From Candidatus Woesearchaeota archaeon (GTDB taxonomy: Archaea; Nanobdellota; Nanobdellia; Woesearchaeales; 21-14-0-10-32-9): 46,152 bases of DNA. The stretch spans positions 1-46,152 of the forward strand of contig JAIPHP010000009.1 of the NCBI GenBank assembly GCA_021735165.1. Direction: 5' to 3'. The position numbers and the translations under genes were made by a program. This document shows, piece after piece, positions 33,855-42,342 of this stretch (positions within the stretch are counted from its first letter, which is position 1; each line of letters opens with the position of its first letter). A model generated the notes under the pieces. The model had not been told where the DNA came from and made no database searches. It saw only the letters and a list, made by a program, of their open reading frames with translations.

Positions 33855-34115
33855 ATGAACAAAGCAGAATTAGTAGAAGCAGTAGCAAAAGAAACTGGAT
33901 TTACAAAAGCGGATGCTGAAAGAGCACTTGAAGCAACAATGAAAACTGTATACAAAGCAGCTAAAAAAGCTCCTGTACAACTAGTAGGATTTGGAACTTT
34001 CAAGTTTTCAAAGAGAAAAGCTAGAACGGGCGTTAATCCAGCAACTGGAGCTAAATTAAAAATTCCAGCAAAGACTGTTTTCGTCTTTAAAGGAAGTAAA
34101 AACCCAAAATATTAA
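33855..34115 (+). CDS. hup: HU/IHF-family DNA-binding protein
   Basis: 86 residues: helical dimer base MNKAELVEAVAKETGFTKADAERALEA (read to ~28) and beta arm with GFGTFKFSKRKARTGVNPATG and FKGSKNPK; the arm-tip Pro (NPATG) intercalates in HU. Bends and packs DNA as a dimer. The ATG at 33855 has GAGGTGG upstream; TATA TTTATATATG at 33800-33809 gives a leader. Bacterial HU in an archaeal setting, as with Thermoplasma HTa, together with gyrase suggests bacterial-style chromosome packing. Confidence 0.92.
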   Translation: MNKAELVEAVAKETGFTKADAERALEATMKTVYKAAKKAPVQLVGFGTFKFSKRKARTGVNPATGAKLKIPAKTVFVFKGSKNPKY

Positions 34116-34124
34116 TTTTTGGTT

Positions 34125-34153
34125 TTACTTTATTTTTATTTTTTTTATTTTTC
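34125..34153 (+). terminator. T-rich tract after the HU gene
   Basis: Runs of T separated by single A residues begin about 10 bp after the HU stop and reach the convergent rhomboid gene. Archaeal RNA polymerase stops at such U tracts without a hairpin. Confidence 0.45.
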
Positions 34154-34158
34154 TTGAT

Positions 34159-34956
34159 TTATTTGATTGATACGTAATATATTATTATAAGTATCGCTAA
34201 AGATATTAGGTTTATTATTAGGCCTTTTTTCATTTTAGTTTTGCTTTCTATGCCTATAACAAATGACAGTATTGCTACTGATAAGAATCCTCCTAGATGC
34301 GCGAAGTGTCCTATTCCGTCTGCTGAAGGATTGAGTATTCCTATTATGTCCAGCCATATTGTTAGCCAACCTACAACCATTATTGGCAGAGGAAATATTA
34401 ATTCATATGTAAAATAGAATGGCTCTATAAGTATTGCTGCTGCAACTAAGCCCATTATTGCGCCGCTTGCTCCTAATCCTGGCGTGTTATTTTCTAGGAT
34501 ATAAAGGTTTATTATTGATGTGAATATTCCTGAAATTATGAGTGCTCCAAAATATATTGTTGCTGTTTTTCCTGCACCTATTTTTCTTTCAAGAACTCTT
34601 CCGAATATGAATAATGCGAGCATGTTCCCAAGAAGATGTGCTATACCTGCATGCAAAAATCCTGCTGTTATTAAGGTATAAGGTCTTATCAGTAAATCTG
34701 CAGGGTATTGTATCAAGCTGAGCAGGGTTTGTTCTGGAAGAAACAATGAGATTATGAAAACTGCTATGTTTATGATTATTAGTGTTATTGTGAATTTTGG
34801 TTCAAATATGAATTGGTATAGATATTTAAATGGAGCAAAAAGATCTTTTGGTTTTCTTTTTCCAAAGAGCATAAGTATAAGAGTTGCTGGCGTTAGTAGT
34901 AGAAGTCCTATGAATTTCCAGAGGAATTTGCTTTCGGATTGTATTTCTGTTTTCAT
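34159..34956 (-). CDS. rhomboid-family intramembrane serine protease
   Basis: 265 residues, six or seven membrane spans. Catalytic Ser164 in GLGASGAIMG and His220 in FAHLGGF form the dyad; His107 and Asn111 in HLLGN stabilise the oxyanion. An N-terminal span and an Arg/Lys-rich loop (FGKRKPKD) precede the core. It cuts membrane proteins within the bilayer; substrate unknown. Its start overlaps the preceding coiled-coil gene by 4 bp. Confidence 0.9.
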   Translation of the reverse strand: MKTEIQSESKFLWKFIGLLLLTPATLILMLFGKRKPKDLFAPFKYLYQFIFEPKFTITLIIINIAVFIISLFLPEQTLLSLIQYPADLLIRPYTLITAGFLHAGIAHLLGNMLALFIFGRVLERKIGAGKTATIYFGALIISGIFTSIINLYILENNTPGLGASGAIMGLVAAAILIEPFYFTYELIFPLPIMVVGWLTIWLDIIGILNPSADGIGHFAHLGGFLSVAILSFVIGIESKTKMKKGLIINLISLAILIIIYYVSIK

Positions 34957-35378
34957 CTTATAAATTCGTTTTCTGCTCTATTTACAGTGTTTTTAAAGTC
35001 TGAATCTTTTTTTTCTATCGCGTCTATTATTGAGTTTAGAGAACTTAGAAGGGTTGTTTTTTGTTTTTTTTGAAATTGTATTATTGCTATTTTTATGTAT
35101 TCGAATTCTTTTTTTAGTTTTTGAAGTTGTTTGTTTATAGATTTTAATTTTTCAATATGTCGCCAGGTTTCAGATTCTCTATCAATATTTGGTCTCCTTA
35201 GATCTGTAGCTTTTTTTATTGCTATTGATACGTTGAAAGATTCAAACATTTCCTTCATTAGGAGATATTTTTCAATTTTATGTTTTAAGTCAAATAAAGA
35301 AATTGATATTTCTTTTAGAATGTTTAGGTCATATTCTGTTAGTTCGAACTCGTATTGTTTTATTTTTATACTGGCCAT
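34953..35378 (-). CDS. coiled-coil hypothetical protein upstream of rhomboid
   Basis: 141 residues, strongly helical, with long K/E/L-rich stretches (YDLNILKEISISLFDLKHKI; INKQLQKLKKEFEYIKIAI) likely to form coiled coils. No signal or membrane span. The 4-bp overlap with the rhomboid gene indicates translational coupling, so it might be a cytosolic partner. No family recognised. Confidence 0.6.
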   Translation of the reverse strand: MASIKIKQYEFELTEYDLNILKEISISLFDLKHKIEKYLLMKEMFESFNVSIAIKKATDLRRPNIDRESETWRHIEKLKSINKQLQKLKKEFEYIKIAIIQFQKKQKTTLLSSLNSIIDAIEKKDSDFKNTVNRAENEFIR

Positions 35379-35483
35379 TATGTTATTTTAAGCTCGCTGT
35401 TTTTATTTCTTTCCATAAAATTTAAATAGTATTATGAATATATATTCATAACTAAGCGTGATAAAACGCTGGAGGTAAATAAA

Positions 35484-35633
35484 ATGCCAGGATTTGATGG
35501 AACAGGACCTGAAGGAAAAGGACCTAAAACAGGAAGAAAATTAGGAAGATGCACAGATAAAGAAGACCAGAATGAAATACAAAAAGGACAAGGACTAAGA
35601 AGAGGCCTTAGAAGAAGACAACAACAAAATTAA
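35484..35633 (+). CDS. DUF5320-like small protein
   Basis: 49 residues starting MPGFDGTGPEGKGPKTGRKLGRC, the Gly/Pro-rich opening typical of DUF5320, then a charged, Arg-rich helix. One Cys. Strong Shine-Dalgarno GGAGGT before the ATG. DUF5320 genes are often near DUF134 regulators and dinitrogenase-cofactor-like proteins, and here the DUF134 gene follows 9 bp later. Function unknown. Confidence 0.8.
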   Translation: MPGFDGTGPEGKGPKTGRKLGRCTDKEDQNEIQKGQGLRRGLRRRQQQN

Positions 35634-35642
35634 TGAGTTTAA

Positions 35643-35924
35643 ATGCCAAGACCAAGACATAGAAGAAGAATAAGCTTTGATCCAGAAGCAACTTTCTTCA
35701 AGCCTGCAGGAGTTCCGATGAGAGAACTAGAAGAGATTACTATAGAACCAGATGAGCTTGAAGTTCTGCGACTTAAAGATTTTCTTGGATTAGACCAAAA
35801 AGACGCAGCAGATATGATGGAGATATCTCAACCAACTTTTCACAGAACATTATTAGTTGCTAGAAAAAAGGTTTCTCAGGCATTAGTAGAAGGAAAAGCA
35901 ATAGTTCTTAAAAAAACAAACTAG
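35643..35924 (+). CDS. DUF134 (UPF0251) HTH regulator
   Basis: 93 residues. MPRPRHRRRISFDPEATFFKPAG is the standard DUF134 N-terminus, then a sigma70-region-4-like helix-turn-helix at about 50-80 (LDQKDAADMMEISQPTFHRTL). A probable DNA-binding regulator; the effector may be a metal, judging from other genomes where it neighbours iron-molybdenum cofactor proteins. Translated from the same message as the DUF5320 gene. Confidence 0.88.
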   Translation: MPRPRHRRRISFDPEATFFKPAGVPMRELEEITIEPDELEVLRLKDFLGLDQKDAADMMEISQPTFHRTLLVARKKVSQALVEGKAIVLKKTN

Positions 35925-35948
35925 AGAATTCAAATTGGCTAGTACAAC

Positions 35949-36275
35949 CTATCTAATGAATTTAGCACCGGAATCCGAAGCGTAAGAATCTTTTAATCTT
36001 TGAGATTCTGAAGATGAATAGCTAACTAAATCAACTGCCTTGTTTATTGCACTCAAATAGTTTTTATCATCATTTTTTTGCTTAACATAAGCTCTAACTA
36101 TCGGCCCATTTGTCGAACCTCTAAAATAAACATCTCCTTTTCTTAGTAAAGTGACTTTATCTAACAACTTATCTATCGAAGAGGACTTGTCAGAACTAAA
36201 TTTAGGCAAATTCGTAGCTGTAGAAACATAATTGTCTGCTACAGACTTATTTAAGTAATTAAAATTTATCGACAT
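35949..36275 (-). CDS. hypothetical protein
   Basis: 108 residues from the ATG at 36275, unrecognised, Ser/Lys/Asp-rich, with possible strands KGDVYFRGSTNGPIVRAYV. The frame is open to an ATG at 36326. However, the TATA ACTTTATAAAC at about 36298-36308 lies between, 25-30 bp before 36275, so the shorter, leaderless form is preferred. No Cys and no membrane span. Confidence 0.5.
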   Translation of the reverse strand: MSINFNYLNKSVADNYVSTATNLPKFSSDKSSSIDKLLDKVTLLRKGDVYFRGSTNGPIVRAYVKQKNDDKNYLSAINKAVDLVSYSSSESQRLKDSYASDSGAKFIR

Positions 36276-36418
36276 CGTATTATCAATAAAATGCGTTTGT
36301 TTATAAAGTTTTCGGTATGTTGTCATTTGCTAGTGATCATAAATTTGAAAATTGCAAGTTCTATAATGCGCGAAATTAATGAAAACTCAAAGCATCACAA
36401 TCAACACTCAAACATATC

Positions 36419-37477
36419 TTAAAAAAACCATTTTACTAAATATAAAATATCTTCAACCATCTTGTTAAAAAAACCCCTATTTTTCCAAACTTCATAATTA
36501 AATAAAGAAGAATCTTTTATTGATTGCTTTATATGACTCTCTAAGCCTTTCATTATTAATTTATTTCTTCCTAAAAGACTTAATTCATACTGATGAAGAA
36601 AACTCCTATAATCAAGGTTCGCAGTATTTATAAGAAACGCATCATCTATGATAGAAAGTTTAGCATGAAGAATTTTTGGTTCGTAGTAATATATTTTTAT
36701 TCCAAATTTATGTAATTTCCCTAAATATCTTTCTTTCAACAAATCTACTGTTTTTACATCCGATATTCTAGGAGTTATCAAAAATATTTTTACTCCTCTC
36801 TTCGCCGCTTTTTTTAGTGCGTTTGTAAAATGCAAATCCGGTACAAAATAAGGCGTTTCCAATATAATTCTTGATTTTGCTTTATTTATAAGTTTTATAT
36901 GCCTGTTTTTTATGCTTTGAAAAATGTGACTTGGCTTATCTGCAATTAGTTCAAAATCTTTATATTTTATTTTATTAGTTCTTTTTAGAGGATTTGGAAA
37001 ATGAAATTTTCTTTTATTAAAATTCTTCATAAATATTTTTACAAACTGTTCTACAATAGACCCTTTAATATTTATCACTAACTCCCTCCAAAAGAGGCAT
37101 TGTTGTTCTATGTTCAAAGAACCAAAATAAACAATTTCCTCATCTATAACATACATTTTTCTGTGATCTCTCTTATGATGCGCAGCAATAAATTTCCATT
37201 TTAGATGAAATTTTCTAAAAAATTTAACTTCAGCACCAAGTGTTTTGAGCTTAGTAAAATAGCTTTCAGAAACTTCCGAACCAAAGGAATCTATGAGAAG
37301 TTTCACTTTTATACCTTCAAGCGCTTTCTTTTCAAGAACCTCCCTAAAATTGTGACCTATTGAATCGCCTGCATATATGTAAACTTCTATGTAAATAGAT
37401 TTTTTAGCTTTAATGATATCCGAAAGAATATCATTATATGCTTTCAATGGTTCGTCATAGAGCTTAAAGCTTTTCAT
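36419..37477 (-). CDS. phospholipase D / cardiolipin synthase-like
   Basis: 352 residues with two HKD motifs: His105-Lys107-Asp112 (DHRKMYVID) and His271-Lys273-Asp278 (LHAKLSIID), each followed by an Asn/Ser-rich strand. The two-domain layout without N-terminal membrane spans resembles ClsB-type enzymes, which join phosphatidyl groups; exact lipid substrate uncertain. The frame is open to 37558, but TTTATATATTG at about 37498-37508 is a TATA box, making the ATG at 37477 the probable leaderless start. Confidence 0.85.
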   Translation of the reverse strand: MKSFKLYDEPLKAYNDILSDIIKAKKSIYIEVYIYAGDSIGHNFREVLEKKALEGIKVKLLIDSFGSEVSESYFTKLKTLGAEVKFFRKFHLKWKFIAAHHKRDHRKMYVIDEEIVYFGSLNIEQQCLFWRELVINIKGSIVEQFVKIFMKNFNKRKFHFPNPLKRTNKIKYKDFELIADKPSHIFQSIKNRHIKLINKAKSRIILETPYFVPDLHFTNALKKAAKRGVKIFLITPRISDVKTVDLLKERYLGKLHKFGIKIYYYEPKILHAKLSIIDDAFLINTANLDYRSFLHQYELSLLGRNKLIMKGLESHIKQSIKDSSLFNYEVWKNRGFFNKMVEDILYLVKWFF

Positions 37478-37593
37478 TACTGTGAATATACAAGCACAAT
37501 ATATAAATTTGATTAATTTTATTAATTTTATTACTAAAATAGATCCATGCATATTCATGCACTAATTTATTAAAAACAAAACATTTGCAAAAG

Positions 37594-37712
37594 TAAAAAA
37601 ATGTCGAAACAATCTATTTCCACATTAAAATGTGGAGCTCTAACGATTAGTTCTTAATCGCAGATTTTTAAACAAACAAAGCAAGACGCTATTCACATCC
37701 ATCTTAAAAGAG
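37594..37712 (+). repeat. two-copy intergenic element, copy A (candidate RNA)
   Basis: A 119-bp match to the minus strand of 29040-29157. Two local hairpins: TCCACAT-TAAA-ATGTGGA (37619-37636, perfect) and CGATTA-GTTC-TTAATCG (37644-37660). In the other copy both positions also pair, but with different bases. It occupies most of the 316-bp gap between the PLD and MazG-like genes. Nothing else is seen in that gap. Confidence 0.6.
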
Positions 37713-37793
37713 GAACTTTATAACTTTCATACATAAGAAGAACTCATTTTTGGCTAAATATGAACGAGCAGAGAAAATAAAATAACTACTGCT

Positions 37794-38171
37794 CTACTGC
37801 TCTTCCATCTCTTCTTTCAAATCAATTCCACCCGCAAGTTTATTTGCATGATTCCCTTTAGTTTTATCTTTTGGAAATCTTTTCTCATATTCAGCCATTA
37901 CGTCTTTTATTGCTTTGTCCGAATCAACATCACAAAGATATGCAACTTTGAATATTAAATAAAGCATATCACCAACGTAATTTTCAACTTCTGATTTGTT
38001 CTCTTTTATTAGTTGCATTTGTTTTTCTGTGTCAACCCATTTAATAATATTCCAAAATTCTCCTATTTCTTCATTCATGTTAAGCATTAAATCTTTAATA
38101 CTTCTAGGATGACTCCATTCTCTTTCATCATTGAATTCTTTTATGTATTCTTGCATTTCTTTTATTTCCAT
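37794..38171 (-). CDS. MazG-like NTP pyrophosphohydrolase
   Basis: 125 residues, all-alpha. Glu34, Glu35 and Glu38 (MNEEIGEF) match the EExxE half of the MazG motif. The second half should be ExxD; here Asp68 (YVGDML) is kept but the Glu position is Tyr65, with Glu61 and Glu63 nearby, so metal binding may differ. Hydrolyses NTPs or damaged dNTPs in the family. Start set by GAGGGA upstream on the minus strand. Confidence 0.75.
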   Translation of the reverse strand: MEIKEMQEYIKEFNDEREWSHPRSIKDLMLNMNEEIGEFWNIIKWVDTEKQMQLIKENKSEVENYVGDMLYLIFKVAYLCDVDSDKAIKDVMAEYEKRFPKDKTKGNHANKLAGGIDLKEEMEEQ

Positions 38172-38382
38172 TTGATTCCCTCAATTTTTCTTTTATTTTC
38201 ATATCAATATCTTTAGGCCTTCTTCTTTTGAAAACTCCAGTTATCTGGTTTGACAATAAAGATATGCCTATTGTAATTAACTTGTAATTTCTTTCAAATA
38301 AATGTTTTTCTGATAAAATCTTCAAATTAATTGAAATGATGAAAATCTTTGCTCCAATTTTACTTAGAAACAAAAAAAGCAC
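38128..38382 (-). CDS. doubtful small ORF overlapping the MazG-like gene
   Basis: 84 codons, overlapping the MazG-like gene by 44 bp in another frame. A hydrophobic N-terminus and a basic C-terminus (GVFKRRRPKD). No Shine-Dalgarno, no family. The non-overlapping part may be real, but chance is as likely. Confidence 0.25.
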   Translation of the reverse strand: MLFLFLSKIGAKIFIISINLKILSEKHLFERNYKLITIGISLLSNQITGVFKRRRPKDIDMKIKEKLRESNGNKRNARIHKRIQ

Positions 38383-38536
38383 ATCTAACTAAGAACAAAG
38401 AATGAAAAGTGTTTATGTTTCTTTTTATTCAAATTCCATATCAGTACCGCAAAAAATGAAAATACTAATAAGTCCTCAATAAAGTATATAAATCAACAAC
38501 CATTATTAAAAATATTAGAATCGTCGAGGTGTTATT

Positions 38537-39457
38537 ATGGAAAATGTTATTATTTTAGGAACTGGTATTGCAGGAGAAACTGCTGCAATATATACTGCTA
38601 GAGCCAATTTAGAGCCTTTAGTAATTTCAGGCATGCAAGAAGGAGGACAATTAACTATGACTACTGAAGTGGATAATTTTCCTGGTTTTCATATGGGAAT
38701 TACAGGGCCAGAACTTACTGCTAATGCTAAGAAGCAATCTGAAAGGTTCGGTGCAAAACATAAATTTGGTTTGGCGATAGAATTTAAAGAAATTAAAGGC
38801 GGTTTTGAAATCACTCTTGAGAGTGGAGAAAAAATTCTAAGCAAAGCATTGATAGTTGCTACTGGAGCCAGTGCCAGATGGCTTGGTTTAGAATCAGAAG
38901 AAAAGTTCAAAGGAAAAGGCGTTAGCACATGTGCTACTTGTGATGGTGCATTTTACAAAGGCAAAGAAGTTATCGTTATAGGCGGCGGAGATAGCGCTAT
39001 GGAAGAAGCGACCTTTCTAACAAAGTTTGCTAATAAAGTAACTGTTGTGCATAGAAGAGACGAGCTTAGAGCTAGCAAAATTATGCAAGATAAAGCTAAA
39101 GCGAACCCTAAGATTGAGTGGCAATGGAATAAAGAAATTCATGAAATCATAGGAGATACCTCGGGAGTTACAGGAGTTAAGCTTAAAGACACTAAGACTG
39201 GAGAAGTTGCTGATTTCAAAACAGATGGCATTTTTCTTGCTTTAGGACACATACCAAATACAAATATTTTCAAAGGAAAGCTTGATATGGACGATCATGG
39301 TTATTTAAAAGTGAATACCAGAAATGAAACAAACATTAAAGGTGTTTTCGCTGCAGGAGATGTTCATGATACTAGGTATAGACAAGCAATAACGGCCGCT
39401 GGCTCTGGATGCAGAGCTGCTATGGAAGTTGAAAAATATTTGGAACAGTTAGAATAG
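38537..39457 (+). CDS. trxB: thioredoxin reductase
   Basis: 306 residues. FAD site GTGIAGE (8-14); redox-active Cys132 and Cys135 (CATC); NAD(P) site GGGDSA (149-154) followed by HRRDELRA, whose two Arg suit NADPH; final FAD contact AAGDVHDTRYRQAITAAGSG (AGD near 275). Reduces thioredoxin, which would serve the peroxiredoxin at 26.6 kb. TATA AGTATATAAATC at about 38482-38493 and Shine-Dalgarno GAGGTG. Confidence 0.95.
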   Translation: MENVIILGTGIAGETAAIYTARANLEPLVISGMQEGGQLTMTTEVDNFPGFHMGITGPELTANAKKQSERFGAKHKFGLAIEFKEIKGGFEITLESGEKILSKALIVATGASARWLGLESEEKFKGKGVSTCATCDGAFYKGKEVIVIGGGDSAMEEATFLTKFANKVTVVHRRDELRASKIMQDKAKANPKIEWQWNKEIHEIIGDTSGVTGVKLKDTKTGEVADFKTDGIFLALGHIPNTNIFKGKLDMDDHGYLKVNTRNETNIKGVFAAGDVHDTRYRQAITAAGSGCRAAMEVEKYLEQLE

Positions 39458-39508
39458 ATAATATTAAATACTGCATATTTTTATTAAGTGTTTAGGGGGT
39501 GGACAATC

Positions 39509-39895
39509 ATGAAATACTTTGTTTATTTCATAATTTTTTTGTTAGTTGTTTCTTTTGCTAGTGCTAATGTTCTTCCAATAATAGAAGATAAAACGTATAT
39601 GATTAATGCTGAGCAAAATCAGTTGAATAGATTTGTTTTTACAAACAGCCCTAAATCTGCAACTTTACATTTAGCCGTATCAGGAGGTTCTCTGAAAGCT
39701 GAAGGCAAATCAAATATGCAATCAACAATAGCTATTTTACCTGGCGAAACCAAAATCATTGAAGCGCAATTCTCTGAAGCGGGAACTCATTACATAATAA
39801 ACTATGGAAAAGAAACAAGAATTTTTGCTGTTGTCAAAGTAAAAGAATCAAAATTTATTTTTCCTAAAAGCATAGCCTCTGAAGAAATGGCTTAA
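39509..39895 (+). CDS. secreted small hypothetical protein
   Basis: 128 residues. A clear signal peptide: MKYFVYFIIFLLVVSFASA, cut before NVLP. The mature part is beta-strand-like (RFVFTNSPKSATLHLAV, ETKIIEAQF, THYIINYG), resembling a single Ig-like or COG1470-type fold. The ATG at 39509 has GGGGGTGG 8-10 bp upstream; a GTG at 39488 would lengthen it by 7. No family assigned. Confidence 0.6.
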   Translation: MKYFVYFIIFLLVVSFASANVLPIIEDKTYMINAEQNQLNRFVFTNSPKSATLHLAVSGGSLKAEGKSNMQSTIAILPGETKIIEAQFSEAGTHYIINYGKETRIFAVVKVKESKFIFPKSIASEEMA

Positions 39896-39958
39896 ATATT
39901 TCTTTTTTCTTTATTTTTAATCAAAAAATAATAAATACTAGTACAAATTACTGATTTT

Positions 39959-40243
39959 ATGAAATTATTTATTTGTGAAAGTTGTGGTGCTGAAATTAAG
40001 AGAAATAATACGCCTGAACACTGCCCTCTTTGTAGTAGGAAAAAGTTTTCAGTAGCTAAGGCTCCAGAGCCTTCAATACATGATGAAGAAGCTAAGAGAA
40101 AATATGATGAAGCCCTTAGTATTTTAAGTAAGTATGATGAAGGCACAAGTCCTAGAAAAATGGATGATCATACATGTTGTGTTTCATGTGATGATTGTGA
40201 TGATAAATGCAATAACACTTGTAATAATAAAGATAAAAATTAA
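39959..40243 (+). CDS. rubredoxin-like zinc ribbon with Cys-rich tail
   Basis: 94 residues. Cys6, Cys9, Cys22 and Cys25 form a zinc ribbon as in rubrerythrin-type proteins. A helical middle (EEAKRKYDEALSILSKY) leads to a tail with six Cys in 16 residues (73, 74, 77, 80, 84, 88), plus Asp and His71, a possible second metal centre of metallothionein style. The stop overlaps the convergent TrmB gene by 4 bp. Function unknown. Confidence 0.7.
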   Translation: MKLFICESCGAEIKRNNTPEHCPLCSRKKFSVAKAPEPSIHDEEAKRKYDEALSILSKYDEGTSPRKMDDHTCCVSCDDCDDKCNNTCNNKDKN

Positions 40244-40947
40244 ACTTTCTTTGCTATATTCCAGAAATGTTTAAAGTATTCTAAATTCGTTTGGGCTATT
40301 TCTTTTGAAGTTATTTTTATTATAGTTAATGGTTCTGTGTAAACGTATTGCGTTGTTACATCTCCATATATCAAAGTAGGTGCAGGAGGAATTAGCTTTT
40401 TGTCTAAAGCGCGATATTCACCTTTTTTTATTTTAGAGATTGGATCCCCTTTTGCATAGATTATTTTTTCAACCATCCCTTTCTTTTCTAATTGACTAAG
40501 AAACTTCTTTACTATTCTTGCATATTTTTCAATATATATAAGAGGACTTATATCTCCCCAAGAATAGTGCACAAGACCTGACTCTATTACTTCATAAAAT
40601 ACCGTCATCAAACCCTGTTCTCCTTTCAGTATTTCAACTTTGGCTCCTTTGGGAGTTTCTAGTGCTTCAAGTCTTGGTATTATTTCTGCGAAAGAATCCT
40701 GTCTGTGTTTTAGCTCTGCTAAAATCACATTGGGATTTGTTGGAGAGAATATTCTAGTTCCATTTTCTTCATAATAACTAGCTCTTCCTTTCTGAACGAG
40801 TCTTTCCAATATGTCATAGATGCTTCTTCTTTCTATACCAGTATTTTTTAGTATTTCTGTAACTCCTGCTTTACCTAGTTTTGTTAGTGCTATATATATT
40901 TCTGCTTCTTTTGAATCAAAACCTATTGCTTCTAATTGTTCTTTCAC
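40240..40947 (-). CDS. TrmB-family transcriptional regulator
   Basis: About 235 residues from a GTG at 40947. N-terminal winged helix: QLEAIGFDSKEAEIYIALTKLGKAGVTEILKNTGIERRSIYDILERLVQKG (read in pieces) is the TrmB/HTH-2 domain. The rest is a PLD-like ligand domain (ILKGEQGLMTVFYEVI, VHYSWGDI). The frame is open far upstream to 41124, but AAATATAAAC about 25-30 bp before 40947 is a TATA box, and the ATG at 41001 lies against another TATA. The effector, often a sugar, is unknown here. Confidence 0.8.
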   Translation of the reverse strand: MKEQLEAIGFDSKEAEIYIALTKLGKAGVTEILKNTGIERRSIYDILERLVQKGRASYYEENGTRIFSPTNPNVILAELKHRQDSFAEIIPRLEALETPKGAKVEILKGEQGLMTVFYEVIESGLVHYSWGDISPLIYIEKYARIVKKFLSQLEKKGMVEKIIYAKGDPISKIKKGEYRALDKKLIPPAPTLIYGDVTTQYVYTEPLTIIKITSKEIAQTNLEYFKHFWNIAKKV

Positions 40948-41003
40948 AATATTATAAATCAGAACTTGTTTATATTTCTTATGGGTGACAATTTCCCACA
41001 TAA

Positions 41004-41018
41004 GTTTAAATATAAAAC
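41004..41018. promoter_or_regulatory. TATA element between the TrmB and methyltransferase genes
   Basis: GTTTAAATATAAAAC reads as a TATA box on both strands. On the plus strand it is about 20-30 bp before the methyltransferase ATG at 41035, giving a leaderless start. Confidence 0.45.
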
Positions 41019-41034
41019 ACTTATTAGTAGTAAC

Positions 41035-41718
41035 ATGAAAAGAAAACACAACAAAGCATATTGTCAAGAAAAATATAATAAAATTACAAAAGAAAAACAA
41101 ATTATTGCAGACATAATAAAACATAATGTGAATTTAGAAAATATAACATCAATTCTAGACATAGGTTCAAACACAGGAGAGATATCTCAACAAATAAGAC
41201 CAATAGGTAGTAAAATAACTTTTTGCGATCCAACAACACTACCAAAAACAAATTATGAAGAAGACATTTTTATAAAAGAAAAATTTGAAGATGCCAAAGT
41301 TAATGAAAAATATGATTTAATACTTGTAAATCATGTATGGGGTTATTTTTGGGAAAATTTCACAACAGATAAAGTACTTGAAAAAATATTCAAACACAAA
41401 AAAGAAAATGGAAGAGTAGTAATAACATACAACACAAATAAAGGATATGTTGATAAATTAACCAAACATGTCTTTTCATTAACCCCTGAAAGTAGATTTG
41501 AGCATTTTAAAGGACTTATAATACCCGAAAAGAAAATAAACTTCTGGACAGAAATAGAAACTCCTTCATTTTATGAACTAGCAGATCTGTGTCGCACTTT
41601 ATACACTGCGTCTGATGAAGAATATGATAATAAATTCATATTCATTGAAAGTTATATGGAACAAACACTTTACAAACCAAAACTGATAATTGAACAAGAA
41701 ATGATCATAATAAAATGA
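41035..41718 (+). CDS. SAM-dependent methyltransferase
   Basis: 227 residues, class I. Motif I LDIGSNTGE (41-49), acidic strand end TFCDPTTL, motif IV-like YDLILVNHVWGYF and motif VI region GRVVITYNTN. The frame is open from 40936, but the promoter lies inside that extension, so the ATG at 41035 is used. The small-molecule or protein target is unknown. Divergent from the TrmB gene, its possible regulator. Confidence 0.8.
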   Translation: MKRKHNKAYCQEKYNKITKEKQIIADIIKHNVNLENITSILDIGSNTGEISQQIRPIGSKITFCDPTTLPKTNYEEDIFIKEKFEDAKVNEKYDLILVNHVWGYFWENFTTDKVLEKIFKHKKENGRVVITYNTNKGYVDKLTKHVFSLTPESRFEHFKGLIIPEKKINFWTEIETPSFYELADLCRTLYTASDEEYDNKFIFIESYMEQTLYKPKLIIEQEMIIIK

Positions 41719-41760
41719 TATTACTAGATTTCATGAATAACAAAATAAGGAGTGAAATAA

Positions 41761-42258
41761 ATGACAGAAAACAACAAAGAATATTTTAGTTTGAATTTTT
41801 CAGTAAATAAAAAATCTTTAAAGAAACTTTTTGCTTGGTCTATTATTGCTTCAATATTAGGTTTTATGGCATTCAAATATTATTCTTCAAAAAAATACAG
41901 CTACGAATGGACAGAACAAAATTTCAAAGAGGAACTTGCAACAAAGATAATGCAATACGTAATAGATAATCCTAAATTCACACTAGAATATAACAAAGAA
42001 TATGATTGCTTGGAATATAGAGACACAGTAACTAAAGAAAACAAAGACATATATGAAATAATCATGGCAGACTGTCCTCCTTTTGACAGCATTTCAACGG
42101 GAGATTCTATGATTTTAGGAAAACAATTTTCGGGAAGTAACACATTGCTTCAGCAAAGATTCGAAGTTAATTCAGATTATTTTGGAGCAAGAAGCATAGA
42201 TAAAGAAGATTACACAACATACAGACTATTTATTGACTTTTTAGAATCAGATAAATAA
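41761..42258 (+). CDS. membrane-anchored hypothetical protein
   Basis: 165 residues with one membrane span at about 23-42 (LFAWSIIASILGFMAFKYY) after a polar N-terminus. The larger C-terminal part has Cys82 and Cys104-like positions (EYDCLEY, ADCPPFD) that could form a disulfide outside. Shine-Dalgarno AAGGAGTGA. Not recognised. Confidence 0.6.
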   Translation: MTENNKEYFSLNFSVNKKSLKKLFAWSIIASILGFMAFKYYSSKKYSYEWTEQNFKEELATKIMQYVIDNPKFTLEYNKEYDCLEYRDTVTKENKDIYEIIMADCPPFDSISTGDSMILGKQFSGSNTLLQQRFEVNSDYFGARSIDKEDYTTYRLFIDFLESDK

Positions 42259-42342
42259 ATACTTCAAAATAACTGCTGTTTTATTATGTTCACCATTAAG
42301 CTTATAAATTGAAAGTATTTTCATAGTGTTGAGGTTATAATC

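Noticed and set aside
40948-41124. N-terminal extension of the TrmB protein
   Set aside because: It runs through the divergent promoter and into the methyltransferase gene; its hydrophobic content is an artefact.
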